Of a DNA stretch of 64,000 nt, positions 44,396-53,452 are shown one piece after another. The stretch comes from Microtetraspora glauca (GTDB lineage: Bacteria > Actinomycetota > Actinomycetes > Streptosporangiales > Streptosporangiaceae). Location of the stretch: assembly GCA_001570385.1 (NCBI GenBank), contig BBYL01000008.1:62001-126000 (forward strand), written 5' to 3'. How positions within the stretch are numbered: position 1 is the first letter of the stretch; each line of letters begins with the position of its first letter. Under the pieces are notes generated by a model. It made no database searches. It was given only the letters and a program-made list of their open reading frames with translations, and was not told the origin of the DNA. The position numbers and the translations under genes are program-made.

Positions 44396-46062
44396 GCCTC
44401 CTCGCCCTCGCGCATCGGGATCCGCACGCCGCGCTCCTCGGCGACCTCGGTCGCGTGGTCGTAGCCCGCGTCGACGTGCCGGATGACGCCCATACCCGGA
44501 TCGTTGGTGAGCACGCGCCGGATCTTCTCGCCCGCGAGAGCCGTGCCGTCCGCGACCGTGACCTGGCCCGCGTGGATGGAGCGGCCGATGCCGACGCCGC
44601 CGCCGTGGTGGATGGAGACCCACGACGCGCCGGACGCGACGTTCACCATGGCGTTGAGCAGCGGCCAGTCGGCGATGGCGTCGGAGCCGTCGAGCATCGC
44701 CTCGGTCTCCCGGTACGGCGAGGCCACGCTGCCGCAGTCGAGGTGGTCGCGGCCGATGACGATCGGCGCCTGGATCTCGCCCGAGGCCACCATGTCGTTG
44801 AACCGCTCGCCGGCCTTGTCGCGCTCGCCGTACCCGAGCCAGCAGATCCGCGCCGGCAGGCCCCGGAAGTGGACGCGCTCGCCGGCCATCCGGATCCAGC
44901 GGGCCAGCGGCTCGTTGTCCGGGAAGAGCTCCAGGATCGCGCGGTCGGTGGCGGCGATGTCGGCGGGGTCGCCGCTCAGGGCGGCCCAGCGGAACGGGCC
45001 CTTGCCCTCGCAGAACAGCGGCCGGATGTACGCCGGGACGAAGCCGGGGAAATCGAACGCCCTGCCGTACCCGGCGAGCTGGGCCTCACCGCGGATCGAG
45101 TTGCCGTAGTCGAACACCTCGGCCCCGGCGTCCTGGAAGCCGACCATGGCCTCGACGTGCCTGGCCATCGACTCGCGCGCCCTGGTCGTGAAGCCCTCGG
45201 GGTCCTTGGCCGCCTCGGCGGCCATGTCCTCGAACGCCACCCCGATCGGTAGATAGGCCAGCGGGTCGTGCGCCGACGTCTGGTCGGTGACGATGTCGAT
45301 CTCCGCACCGCGGGCGAGCAGGTCCGGTACGGCTTCCGCCGCGTTGGCCTCGACCCCGATCGACAGCGGCCTGCGCTGGTCGCGGGCCTCGTAGGCGAGA
45401 CGGAGGGCCTCGTCGAGGTCGGCGGCCCTGACATCGAGGTAGCGGTGCTCGATGCGCCGGTCGATCGACCGCGGGTCGCAGTCGACGCAGATCGCCACGC
45501 CGCCGTTCATGGTGACGGCGAGCGGCTGGGCACCGCCCATGCCGCCCAGGCCCGCCGTGAGAGTGATCGTCCCCGCCAGCGAGCCGCCGAACCTCTTGGC
45601 CGCCACGGCGGCGAAGGTCTCGTAGGTGCCCTGGAGGATGCCCTGCGTGCCGATGTAGATCCACGAGCCCGCGGTCATCTGCCCGTACATCGTGAGGCCG
45701 AGTCGCTCCAGCCGCCGGAACTCCGGCCAGGTGGCCCAGTCGCCCACGAGATTGGAGTTGGCGAGGAGGACGCGGGGTGCCCACTCGTGCGTGGTCATCA
45801 CGCCCACCGGGCGGCCCGACTGCACCAGCAGCGTCTCATCGGCCTTCAGTGTGCCGAGCGTGCGGGTGATCGCGTCGAAAGAGGGCCAGTCACGGGCGGC
45901 CTTGCCGGTGCCGCCGTAGACGACCAGCTTGTCGGGATGCTCGGCCACCTCGGGATCGAGGTTGTTCATCAGCATGCGCAGGGCGGCCTCCTGCTGCCAA
46001 CCTCGCGTGTTCAGCGTCGTACCGCGCGGCGCCCGGACTGGACGCGGACCACTGCTCTGCAT
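44392..46062 (-). CDS. hutU: Urocanate hydratase
   Basis: 556 residues, normal size. Family landmarks: [43 protein letters not shown]-binding [67 protein letters not shown]. Converts urocanate to 4-imidazolone-5-propionate. ATG 46062 has GGGGAGG 8 bp upstream. First structural gene of the operon; the promoter region carries inverted repeats. Confidence 0.97.
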   Translation of the reverse strand: MQSSGPRPVRAPRGTTLNTRGWQQEAALRMLMNNLDPEVAEHPDKLVVYGGTGKAARDWPSFDAITRTLGTLKADETLLVQSGRPVGVMTTHEWAPRVLLANSNLVGDWATWPEFRRLERLGLTMYGQMTAGSWIYIGTQGILQGTYETFAAVAAKRFGGSLAGTITLTAGLGGMGGAQPLAVTMNGGVAICVDCDPRSIDRRIEHRYLDVRAADLDEALRLAYEARDQRRPLSIGVEANAAEAVPDLLARGAEIDIVTDQTSAHDPLAYLPIGVAFEDMAAEAAKDPEGFTTRARESMARHVEAMVGFQDAGAEVFDYGNSIRGEAQLAGYGRAFDFPGFVPAYIRPLFCEGKGPFRWAALSGDPADIAATDRAILELFPDNEPLARWIRMAGERVHFRGLPARICWLGYGERDKAGERFNDMVASGEIQAPIVIGRDHLDCGSVASPYRETEAMLDGSDAIADWPLLNAMVNVASGASWVSIHHGGGVGIGRSIHAGQVTVADGTALAGEKIRRVLTNDPGMGVIRHVDAGYDHATEVAEERGVRIPMREGEEA

Positions 46063-46130
46063 GATGAACCTCCCCGCCGGCCGGTGCCGGACCCGTCGCA
46101 CTACGACTGTTCCACAGTGCCCTGCAAGTA

Positions 46131-46164
46131 ATTCATTCACATCTAATGAGAATGAATGGATTCA
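46131..46164. promoter_or_regulatory. Candidate RpiR-type operator upstream of hutU
   Basis: ATTCATTC (46131-46138) and GAATGAAT (46150-46157) form an inverted repeat with an 11-bp centre; an overlapping TGAATGGATTCA dyad sits at 46153-46164. TGAA...TTCA halves are typical of RpiR-family sites. The segment lies 69-102 bp upstream of the hutU start, next to the end of the RpiR gene. Confidence 0.6.
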
Positions 46165-46172
46165 GTCAATAC

Positions 46173-47033
46173 CTAGTCGGCGAAGACTCCCCGCTCCGTC
46201 GCCGAGTGCTCGAACGCCTCCAGCCGGGCCTCGGCCCCCGGGATCTCGTCGACCATCGACTCCAGCAGCACCCGGCCGAGCATCATGGGCGCGCAGGCGG
46301 TGTCGAAGACGAGCTGGGTGCCCACCGCCGCAGGCAGCAGGATGTCCGACACGGCCGCGGCCGGCGCGAAGGCGCTGTCGGCGATGGTCACCACGCTGAG
46401 CCCGGCCTCCCGCGCGATGGACAGGGCCTCCATCAGCTCGGCGGGGTAGCGCGGCAGCGCGAAGCACAGCAGGGCCGTCGCTCCGGCGCCCGCGGCCTGC
46501 TCGATGCGGTCGGCGAGCATGGACCCTCCCTCGTCGAGCAGGCGCACCTCGGGGTGCACCTTGCTCGCGAAGTACGCGAACCCCGCCGCCTGGGCCGCCG
46601 CGGCGCGCAGGCCGAGCACGAGCAGCGGCCGGGAGGGGGCCAGCAGGCGGGCCGCCCGCGCGACCGGCCCCATGTCGGCCAGCAGCCCCGCCAGGTGCTG
46701 GAGGTTGGCGATCTCCGCAAGCACCGCCCGCTGGGGCTCGCTCAGCGACGTGTCCTCGCGCTTCTCACCGGAAGCCTGGGCGTCGGACAGCCCGAGCCCC
46801 CGGATCTCCTTGCGCAGCGCCGGATAGCCGTCGAACCCGAGCGTCATCGCGAACCGCGTCACGGACGGCTGGCTGACCCCCGCCAGCTCGGCGATCTCCA
46901 CGCTGGACAGGAAGGGCGCCTGCGCGGCGTGCTGCACAAGGCAGTGCGCGATGCGCCGCTGAGCCGGTGTCAGTCGATGTCCTTCGAACAGGCGCAGCAG
47001 GCGCGCCTCCGGCGCGGCGTCGTCCGGGTTCAT
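46173..47033 (-). CDS. RpiR/MurR family regulator of the hut operon
   Basis: 286 residues: N-terminal HTH_6 (LTPAQRRIAHCLVQHAAQAP, IAELAGVSQPSVTRFAMTLG, FDGYPALRKEIRGLG) and a C-terminal SIS domain (PLLVLGLRAAAAQAAGFAYF, ALLCFALPRYPAELMEAL, LSVVTIADSAFAPAAAVS). SIS domains bind phosphosugars in most members, but here the location directly upstream of hutU points to a histidine-pathway intermediate such as urocanate. Same strand, 110 bp before hutU. ATG 47033 starts MNPDDAAPEARLL. Confidence 0.93.
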   Translation of the reverse strand: MNPDDAAPEARLLRLFEGHRLTPAQRRIAHCLVQHAAQAPFLSSVEIAELAGVSQPSVTRFAMTLGFDGYPALRKEIRGLGLSDAQASGEKREDTSLSEPQRAVLAEIANLQHLAGLLADMGPVARAARLLAPSRPLLVLGLRAAAAQAAGFAYFASKVHPEVRLLDEGGSMLADRIEQAAGAGATALLCFALPRYPAELMEALSIAREAGLSVVTIADSAFAPAAAVSDILLPAAVGTQLVFDTACAPMMLGRVLLESMVDEIPGAEARLEAFEHSATERGVFAD

Positions 47034-47052
47034 GGCTCTCCAAGGGTACGCG

Positions 47053-47640
47053 TCACAGCTCGGCCAGGATGTCGAGAAGACCGGCCGCCGCCGCGACGTC
47101 CGCCGTGAGGGGGGCGGTCCTCCATCGACGGAACAAGTGTGGCCTCCGCCGGCGCGTACGCCCGCCCTGCCGGGAAAGACAGATCGCACCACACCGCAAC
47201 CGCGCGGCCGACAACCGGGCGGTCGAAAGCGCGGTCAGGGAGAGCCGGTCGAGGGCCGGCCCCAGGTGCTCCGAGAAGAAGCCGCCGTGGTGGTAGGCCG
47301 CCGTCCCGTCGGGACCGTACGCGCTGATCAGCGGGTTCCGCGGGAAACCCGGAAGTCCACACAGGGCGTCAGAGCGCGGCGGCGTATGCCTTGGCCAGGC
47401 GGCCTCGGTCAGGCTGTAGGCAGCCCGCCGTCCCGGCCCCGCGTCCTCGCGGGTCAACAGGCCGGCGTTCACCAGCCGCTTCAGCCGGTCGGCCAGGATG
47501 TTGGAGGCGATCCCCTCCTCGGAGCCGGCGAGCAGCTGCCTGAAGTAGCGCCGATTCCCGAACATCACGTCCCGCAGCACGAGCAGGCTCCAGCTGTCAC
47601 CGAACGCCTCGACCGCGGCATTGATCGGACAACCCGAACG
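47053..47640 (-). pseudogene. HxlR regulator remnant without a start codon
   Basis: The HxlR core is clear (SGCPINAAVEAFGDSWSLLV, LRDVMFGNRRYFRQLL, NILADRLKRLVNAGLLTRED, AAYSLTEAA), but no ATG, GTG or TTG lies between the upstream in-frame stop (about 47735) and a GTG inside the domain at 47580. The usual C-terminus is replaced after YSLTEAA (near 47390) by unrelated sequence with no family signal down to 47053. Both ends are lost: a decayed gene. Confidence 0.7.
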
Positions 47641-47735
47641 CGCCGGCGGATATCCCGCATGACCTTCCGCTTCCAGGCGGAGCAGTCGCCCTGATGGGCT
47701 CGCATAGCTCGTGGCCAGAGGGAAGGATGATCGTC

Positions 47736-48269
47736 ATGCCCGTCCCCCAACAGATCCTGCGCAAATCGGCCCGCGTCCTGCTCGTCGACGACCGTGACCG
47801 GATCCTCCTGTACCGCGCCTTGAGGTCCATCAAAGACCCTCACTACGCCTGGTACACCCCCGGAGGCGGCATCCAGCCCGGGGAGACACCGTGCGTGGCG
47901 GCCGCACGAGAACTCCGTGAGGAGATCGGCCACGAGGTCGCCCCTGACGCCCTGGGACAGATCGTGGCCACCAGCGCGGGCGACTGGATCCGCAACGACG
48001 GCACGCCGATGCGCTCTGAGCACGTCTTCTTTTTCCTACGCGTGCCCGCCGTGCACGTGGACGTCTCGGGCATGGAGAAGCACGAACGCTCCCTGCTGGA
48101 CGTCTTCCGCTGGTGGACATCGGCCGAACTGCGCGCCACCGGCGACTGCGTGCTTCCCACCGACCTGGCCGACCTGCTGGAATTCCTGCTGAGCGGCGAG
48201 GTTTCGCCCGAGCCGGTGGTCATGTCCTGGGATCGACAGGTTGTGCGACCGCGCACATCCCTGCTCTGA
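47736..48269 (+). CDS. NUDIX hydrolase
   Basis: 177 residues. NUDIX box with GGGIQPGETPCVAAARELRE and EEIGHE (catalytic Glu residues present). ARVLLVDDRDRILLYRAL precedes it. Cleaves a nucleoside-diphosphate derivative; substrate open. ATG 47736 has GGAAGG 9 bp upstream; ATG 47727 is too close to it. Nothing recognisable in the 252 bp after the gene. Confidence 0.92.
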   Translation: MPVPQQILRKSARVLLVDDRDRILLYRALRSIKDPHYAWYTPGGGIQPGETPCVAAARELREEIGHEVAPDALGQIVATSAGDWIRNDGTPMRSEHVFFFLRVPAVHVDVSGMEKHERSLLDVFRWWTSAELRATGDCVLPTDLADLLEFLLSGEVSPEPVVMSWDRQVVRPRTSLL

Positions 48270-48521
48270 TCACCTCGTACACCGTCGACCCACCGCGCGG
48301 CGGCAGCGGGCCGGCGACGGAGGGTCCTCCCAGCCCTTCACCGCATCGCTCGTACCGAAACGGACGTCCCATTCGTCGTCAGGAGGCGGGACTGTGACCC
48401 GGTCTCCCCGCTTCGGACTCATACCGAAACCTCAACCGGTCCGAAGTCTCCGCTCGTCGCCTCACACGCATGGGCGACGAACCCGGTCTGGAATGACGGA
48501 CCCGGCCTATATGGTCCCGGC

Positions 48522-49292
48522 ATGGACTCTGCTCCTGCGAACATCTCGGGCCCGTGGCTAGAACAGCTGACCGGCGCCTTTGAGATCCTGCTCGGCCGTC
48601 CGCTGGCGAGTTTCGACGCCGACGCCGTCTATGCGACGTTCTTCGGCGGCAACCTCATCAACGAGCTCGGCTTCGCGCAGGACACCGCCTGGGTGAATCC
48701 GGCCGCCCTCCGCGGCGCCGAGCCGGTCGTCTGGGACTGCCCGATCTTCGACCTGGACGAGCCGCTGCTGGAGTTCGACGCGAGCCGGTCGGTCTTCGAG
48801 TTCGACAAGGCCGGGCTGCCACCGGAGTTCGAGGCGGATCTCGCGGCGGCGTGCTTCGCGGGCCGGCGCGTCCTGGGCGGCGACCTGGCTCCCCTGCTGG
48901 CGCGGTACGACCTCGCCGCGTCCGATCTGCGTGGCACCTGGACCGTCTGCCACCCGCGGCTGGTCTCGGACGGCACGCTCTTCGACGCGATGCGGGTCGC
49001 CACCGCGCTCGGCACGGGCCCCGAAAGCCTCCTTCCCCTCGAGGCGGAGGCAGCCGAGGAGTGGCAGGAGGCGCTGGCCGACCTCACGCCGCCCGAGCTG
49101 TTCGCCCACCTGAGTTTCTTCTGCACCGAAGGCGATGCGGGGCTCATGTACCTGCGGACCGAGCGGTCGAGCGGCGACCTGCTCGCCGACGAGAACTGCA
49201 CGCTGATCGCCAACTGGGAGGAGGGCCAGGGCCAGGTCGAGTTCGCGGTCGTCCAGGTCGGCGAGCTCTTGGCAGGGCCGCGCCCGTCCTGA
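48522..49292 (+). CDS. Hypothetical protein, 256 residues
   Basis: Not recognised. Acidic, soluble, no signal peptide or membrane helix. Characteristic parts: LEQLTGAFEILLGRPLASFD, YATFFGGNLINELGFAQDTA, LRGTWTVCHPRLVSDGTLFD, FAHLSFFCTEGDAGLMYLRT, LIANWEEGQGQVEFAVVQVG. Good codon bias across the whole frame supports a real gene. Ends 22 bp before the converging HxlR gene. Confidence 0.8.
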   Translation: MDSAPANISGPWLEQLTGAFEILLGRPLASFDADAVYATFFGGNLINELGFAQDTAWVNPAALRGAEPVVWDCPIFDLDEPLLEFDASRSVFEFDKAGLPPEFEADLAAACFAGRRVLGGDLAPLLARYDLAASDLRGTWTVCHPRLVSDGTLFDAMRVATALGTGPESLLPLEAEAAEEWQEALADLTPPELFAHLSFFCTEGDAGLMYLRTERSSGDLLADENCTLIANWEEGQGQVEFAVVQVGELLAGPRPS

Positions 49293-49313
49293 AGAACAGC
49301 TGATGGTGAGCGT

Positions 49314-49757
49314 TCAGGCGATGTGGGTGTCGTAATCCTCGCGATTGGCGAGCACCTCGTCCATGTGCGCCTCGGCCCACACCTTAATGCCGCGAATCAC
49401 GTGGTGGAGCGAGAGACCGAGGTCGGTCAGCTCGTACGTGACCGTGACCGGCACCGTCGGCGTCACGGTACGGCTGACCAGCCCGTCGCGCTCAAGGGAG
49501 CGCAGCGTCTGGGTGAGCATCTTCTGGCTGACCCCGGCCAGCCTGCGGGACAGCTCGGAGTAGCGCATCGACCGTGGCTCGCCGGCGCAGTCGCCTCCGG
49601 GTTGGTGCGGGCCGTCGCTGCCGAGCGCGGCCAGGATCAGCGCGACCCACTTGTTGGAGATCTGGTCGAGCAACTGGCGACTCGGGCACATCGCCAGGAA
49701 CGCGTCGTAGTCACCCTTCGCTTGTGCTCGCTTCTGGGCCGCCGTCCTCGTTGGCAT
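49314..49757 (-). CDS. HxlR family regulator (QorR type)
   Basis: 147 residues: CPSRQLLDQISNKWVALILA (single Cys near residue 23), SELSRRLAGVSQKMLTQTLR, DGLVSRTVTPTVPVTVTYEL, LTDLGLSLHHVI. ATG 49757 has AAGGAG 7 bp upstream; a longer start would run into the operator region. Divergent from a quinone-oxidoreductase-like gene, the arrangement of the redox sensor QorR. Confidence 0.92.
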   Translation of the reverse strand: MPTRTAAQKRAQAKGDYDAFLAMCPSRQLLDQISNKWVALILAALGSDGPHQPGGDCAGEPRSMRYSELSRRLAGVSQKMLTQTLRSLERDGLVSRTVTPTVPVTVTYELTDLGLSLHHVIRGIKVWAEAHMDEVLANREDYDTHIA

Positions 49758-49786
49758 CGACCGCTCCTTCGTACCGGGCGGTGACT

Positions 49787-49806
49787 TACGCACTTCCAGG
49801 TGCGTA
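49787..49806. promoter_or_regulatory. Candidate HxlR operator TACGCAC-N6-GTGCGTA
   Basis: Perfect 7-bp arms around TTCCAG, 30 bp upstream of the HxlR start and 72 bp upstream of the divergent oxidoreductase. Fits the position expected for control of both genes. Confidence 0.7.
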
Positions 49807-49877
49807 CTTCCCGCTGGAGAGCTACCCGCCCATAGTGATGCAGGTCAATCGTCGAACACAAACCACGGGGCGAAGCC

Positions 49878-50795
49878 ATGAGCAGCTCTACTTTTCGCAC
49901 GGCCTCCGTCCGCACCCCGGGCGGACCCGACTCGATTGAGATCATTGACGTTCCCGTCGTCGAGCCTGGGCCCGGCGAGGTCCGGGTTCGGATCGCCGCC
50001 GCGCCGGTCAACCCCGTCGACCTCGGGGTCGCAGGTGGCCTCTTTCACGCCATGGGGCTGATCAACCAGCCCGAGCGTACCGGCCTGGGCTGGGACTTCG
50101 CTGGGACCGTCGTCGCCACCGGCCCCGGTGTGAACCTGGCGGCCGGCACCCGGGTCGCCGGCCTGGTGGACGGCTTCGACCGAGACTTCGGCACCTACGC
50201 CGAACAGCTCGTCGTGCGGGCCTCCGACATCGCCGTCGTTCCCGACGGGCTGGACCTGATCGCGGCGTCGACGGTGCCGCTCAACGGGCTGGCCGCCGCC
50301 CAGATCGTCGATCTACTCGGTGACGCACCTGGCAACGGCGACCAGCTACTGGTGACCGGCGCAGCCGGCGCGGTCGGGGGGTACGTCGCCTCGCTCGCAC
50401 CCGACCGCGGCTGGCAGGTGACCGGTCTGGCCAGAGCCGAGGACGAGGAGTTCGTCCGCGGCCTCGGCGCCGAGTTCACCACCCGCGCGGAGCCGGGCTG
50501 GGACGCGGTCGCCGACGGTGCGGTGCTGCAGGAGCGGGGCCTCGCCTTGGTCCGCGATGACGGGGTCTTCGTCGGCGTCCAGCCGAGCGCCAAACCGGCC
50601 GCGGAGCGCGGGATCACCGTACACGCCGTAGTTGCGCATCCCGACGGCGCTCGACTGAGCGACCTGCTCGCCCGCACCGCGTTCGGCGAGCTGCCGACCC
50701 GAGTGCACGCGGTCGTGCCGCTGGACGAGGTCGCCCACGCCCACCGGGCCGTGGCCAAGGGCGGGGTGCGCGGTCGCTACGTGCTCAAACCCTGA
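49878..50795 (+). CDS. NADP-dependent quinone oxidoreductase-like protein
   Basis: 305 residues, zinc-independent MDR family: GPGEVRVRIAAAPVNPVDLG, GLGWDFAGTVVATGPGVN, LVTGAAGAVGGYVASLA (cofactor-binding turn), KGGVRGRYVLKP at the end. No catalytic zinc Cys. Reduces quinones or enones with NADPH. Presumed target of the divergent HxlR sensor. Confidence 0.92.
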   Translation: MSSSTFRTASVRTPGGPDSIEIIDVPVVEPGPGEVRVRIAAAPVNPVDLGVAGGLFHAMGLINQPERTGLGWDFAGTVVATGPGVNLAAGTRVAGLVDGFDRDFGTYAEQLVVRASDIAVVPDGLDLIAASTVPLNGLAAAQIVDLLGDAPGNGDQLLVTGAAGAVGGYVASLAPDRGWQVTGLARAEDEEFVRGLGAEFTTRAEPGWDAVADGAVLQERGLALVRDDGVFVGVQPSAKPAAERGITVHAVVAHPDGARLSDLLARTAFGELPTRVHAVVPLDEVAHAHRAVAKGGVRGRYVLKP

Positions 50796-50905
50796 CCAGC
50801 CCGCCCAGCGCGGCGCCCACCCGCGCCAGAACCTGGGCCCATGTCAATCGCCTCGCCGACGTCAGAATTCGCCGACAAATCCCCATAAAAACGAATGGAG
50901 CGAGC

Positions 50906-52009
50906 ATGATCTGGACAGCGGGCTTCCGCACCGCAGTGATCAATCCCTACGAGCAGATCCAGCTCACCGAACCGCGCGGCTTCGCCGACCAGACGGTGCG
51001 TCAGGTGCTCCACATGGCCGGCGGCGGAGAACGCCTCCGCGTAGGCCTGACGAACCGTTATGGCCGCACCCCCTTGATCATCGCCGCCGCGAGGGTCGCC
51101 ACCGAGCACGGGCAGGCCGCCCTCACCTTCGACGGCGCCGAGGGACTGACCATCCCGCTGGGAGAAGAGGCCGCCAGTGACCCGATCGATCTGCCCGTCG
51201 CTCCCGGCACCGACCTCATCCTCAGCCTCTATCTCCCTGAGAAGACGGGCCTGGCCACCTATTCCCACAGGCCCATGGAGACCGCTCACATCGTCGGCGG
51301 TAACCACGTCACGTCTCCCTCACTCCCTGACGCCGAGCAGGTAGAAGCCAGGTTTTACGTCTCGGGCGTCGACGTGCTCGCCCCGGACGACACCGCGATC
51401 GCCGTGGCGTTCGGCGACTCCTGGTTCGAAGGGGTCGGCTCCACGACCGGCGCGAACAGCCGCTTTGTGGACTTCCTCAACCGGCGCCTCAAGCGGGGAT
51501 GGGTCGTCAACCAGGGCATCGCCGGAAACCGCCTCCTGCGCGACGAGGTCGGCGAGCACGCGCTGGCGCGCTTCGACCACGACGTTCTCTCGATTCCCGG
51601 CCTGACCCACGTCCTGGTGCACTTCGGCATCAACGACCTCGGTCTCCCCGGCATGTCCGGCGAGCCTCCCGTCACCTCCGACGCCCTCATCGAGGGTTTC
51701 AAGGCACTGGCCGACCGAGCCCATAAGGCCGAGCTGAAGATCCTCGCTGCCACCATCGGCCCCTTCGCGGGCGCCGTCTATCCCGGGATCAGCACCCCCG
51801 ATGGCCTCGCCGCCCGACGCGAGGTGAACGACTGGATCCGTGCCACCGACACTTTCGACGCCGTCTTCGACGTGGCTCGAGCTGTTGAGAACCCCGAAGC
51901 CCCCGACTACATCCACCCCGCCCTGGACTGCGGCGACGGCATGCACCTCAACGACAAAGGCGCGCAAGCCATGGCCGACGCCGTAGACCTGGAAACCCTC
52001 GCCCTCTAG
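50906..52009 (+). CDS. SGNH/GDSL hydrolase
   Basis: 367 residues. N-terminal beta-sandwich (VRQVLHMAGGGERLRVGLTN) and SGNH domain (about 165-365): block I AVAFGDSWFEGVG, block II NQGIAGNRLLRDE, block III VHFGINDLGLPG, block V DGMHLNDKGAQAM (Asp-His). Complete catalytic set. Carbohydrate- or lipid-esterase; no signal peptide seen, so cytoplasmic or exported otherwise. Third-position GC is somewhat lower than in the first part of the window. Confidence 0.92.
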   Translation: MIWTAGFRTAVINPYEQIQLTEPRGFADQTVRQVLHMAGGGERLRVGLTNRYGRTPLIIAAARVATEHGQAALTFDGAEGLTIPLGEEAASDPIDLPVAPGTDLILSLYLPEKTGLATYSHRPMETAHIVGGNHVTSPSLPDAEQVEARFYVSGVDVLAPDDTAIAVAFGDSWFEGVGSTTGANSRFVDFLNRRLKRGWVVNQGIAGNRLLRDEVGEHALARFDHDVLSIPGLTHVLVHFGINDLGLPGMSGEPPVTSDALIEGFKALADRAHKAELKILAATIGPFAGAVYPGISTPDGLAARREVNDWIRATDTFDAVFDVARAVENPEAPDYIHPALDCGDGMHLNDKGAQAMADAVDLETLAL

Positions 52010-52087
52010 AAACCTCGTCCTTGCCCGCCTTTGTGACGGGCCCGAACTGGAGTTGCCCCGGTTCAGTAGACACGTCAGGGCTTTCAG

Positions 52088-52757
52088 CTACGCGGCAGCA
52101 TAGCCGTCTTCTTGAATGCTCTTGATTACGTGTCGACGTTCGTACTCGGCGGGGCTGAGCTGGCCGTTCGCGGAGTGGCGGCGGCGTGGATTGTAGAAGC
52201 CCTCGATGTAGGCGAACACGGCCCGTTCGGCTTCTGACCTGGTACGGAAGGTCCGCCGGTCGATCAGCTCACACTCCAACGAGGCGAAGAAACTCTCCGT
52301 GATCGCATTGTCGAAGCACGTCCCGGTCCTGCCCGTCGAGGGGCGAACTCCTGCCTGCTCGCACCGCTGGCCGAAGGCGATCGAGGTGTACTGCCCTTGT
52401 CGCTGTGATGGATCACCCCTGCGCTGGGGCGGCGCTGGTGGATCGCCATCGCCAGCGCATCGGTCACCAACTCAGTCCGCATGTGGTCGGCCATCGCCCA
52501 GCCGACGATCCGCCTGGAGAACACGTCCAAGACCACAGCGAGATAGACGAACCCCTGCCAGGTCGGCACGTACGTGATCCATCGGAGGCCGTATGGTGCC
52601 GGCGGATCTTCTCAGTCAGCTCAGCATCACGACGGGCGCGAGCGGACGGGCCGCGCTTGGTCCAGGCGTAGTAGCCCTGGCGCGACACACCCAGCACCCG
52701 GGCCAGCAGGGAGACATCGTGGTGGTCTTTCTCCGCATCGATCAGCCGGTACTTCAT
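52088..52757 (-). pseudogene. IS3 orfB transposase, deleted and frameshifted
   Basis: Start MKYRLIDAEKDHHDVSLLAR (52757) is in frame up to TEKIRRHHTASDG, then jumps out of frame into TYVPTWQGFVYLAVVLDVFS near 52575: about 100 codons including the first catalytic Asp are missing. A second shift at about 52400 (HSDKGS to YTSIAFG) looks like loss of one CAGT of a CAGTCAGT pair. The end (ECELIDRRTFRTRSEAERAV, FYNPRRRHSANGQLSP) is intact. The active enzyme, normally made by -1 frameshifting from orfA, cannot be made. Confidence 0.9.
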
Positions 52758-53041
52758 CTCGGCCGATCCGTCTCCCGCGCGAAGAAAACCGCGGCCTTAC
52801 GCAAGATCTCCTTCTCCTCGCGGAGGATCTTGTTCTCACGGCGCAGTCGGGCCAGCTCGTCCTTCTCAGCGCTGGTCAGGCCGTCTTGGCGGCGGCCGTC
52901 ATCGAGGTCGGCCTGGCGCACCCAGGTACGGATCGACTGCGCGGAGGGCTCGAACTCCTTGGCGAGATCCTCCGGCGACCGTCCCGCGCGCACCAGTTCC
53001 ACCATCTGCCGGCGGAACTCCGGCGGATAGTTATTCGGCAC
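52754..53041 (-). CDS. IS3 orfA transposase subunit
   Basis: 95 residues, HTH_Tnp_1 type: MPNNYPPEFRRQMVELVRAG, LAKEFEPSAQSIRTWVRQAD, then a leucine zipper-like LARLRRENKILREEKEILRK. Overlaps the orfB start by 4 bp. Without a working orfB it can at most act as an inhibitor. Confidence 0.9.
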   Translation of the reverse strand: MPNNYPPEFRRQMVELVRAGRSPEDLAKEFEPSAQSIRTWVRQADLDDGRRQDGLTSAEKDELARLRRENKILREEKEILRKAAVFFARETDRPR

Positions 53042-53120
53042 AGTGGACTCCTTCCGGGAACCAGGGTTCCCCAGAGGTCAGGTGTCCACCAAACCGGGCC
53101 AACTCCAGATTGCTCCCATG

Positions 53121-53205
53121 ATTTTGTTCGGCTGGGTTGATATAAATGTACCGAACAAAATCAACCCTGGTTGGTTCGCTTCGGCCAAACAAAGCGAACC
53201 GAACA
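53121..53205. promoter_or_regulatory. Dense inverted repeats, unknown
   Basis: ATTTTGTTCGG (53121-53131) pairs with CCGAACAAAAT (53151-53161); interlocked with it GGGTTGAT (53134-53141) pairs with ATCAACCC (53160-53167); then GGTTCGCTT (53173-53181) pairs with AAGCGAACC (53192-53200). Repeated TTGTTCGG/CCGAACAA halves suggest operators of a TetR-like repressor; the overlap of pairs also allows alternative hairpins. The segment is AT-rich and lies next to the IS3 end. From 53206 to 53452 no gene is recognised; an AAGGAG at 53236 has no start codon behind it. Confidence 0.45.
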
Positions 53206-53452
53206 ACTCGTCCGACGACCCGACGCCGCAGCCAAGGAGAGAAAGACATCGGAGCCCTCGAGCGCGCTGGTCGACGTCGTCACTCCCGGCATGGACCCCT
53301 TGCCCGGCAAACGAGCAAGATCTCCAAGCAGGCCAGCCATCGTCCGGAGGCCTCAGCGCTCCCGGCCACTCCGTAAAAGAGATCCTCAGCCCCGTCAGAC
53401 ACCGAGCCGAGGGGGCATCTGCACCGACGCCTAGTAGGACTTTGTTAGGTCG

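Larger units (their letters stand above)
52048..53107 (-). mobile_element. Decayed IS3-family insertion sequence
   Basis: Bounded by 26-bp inverted repeats, 52048-52073 and 53082-53107 (22 of 26 identical; both start TGGAGTTG and end GACAC). Contains orfA intact and orfB broken. At 1060 bp it is about 200-300 bp shorter than usual for the family, fitting an internal deletion in orfB. No target duplication is visible (AAC on the left, GAT on the right). Confidence 0.9.
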
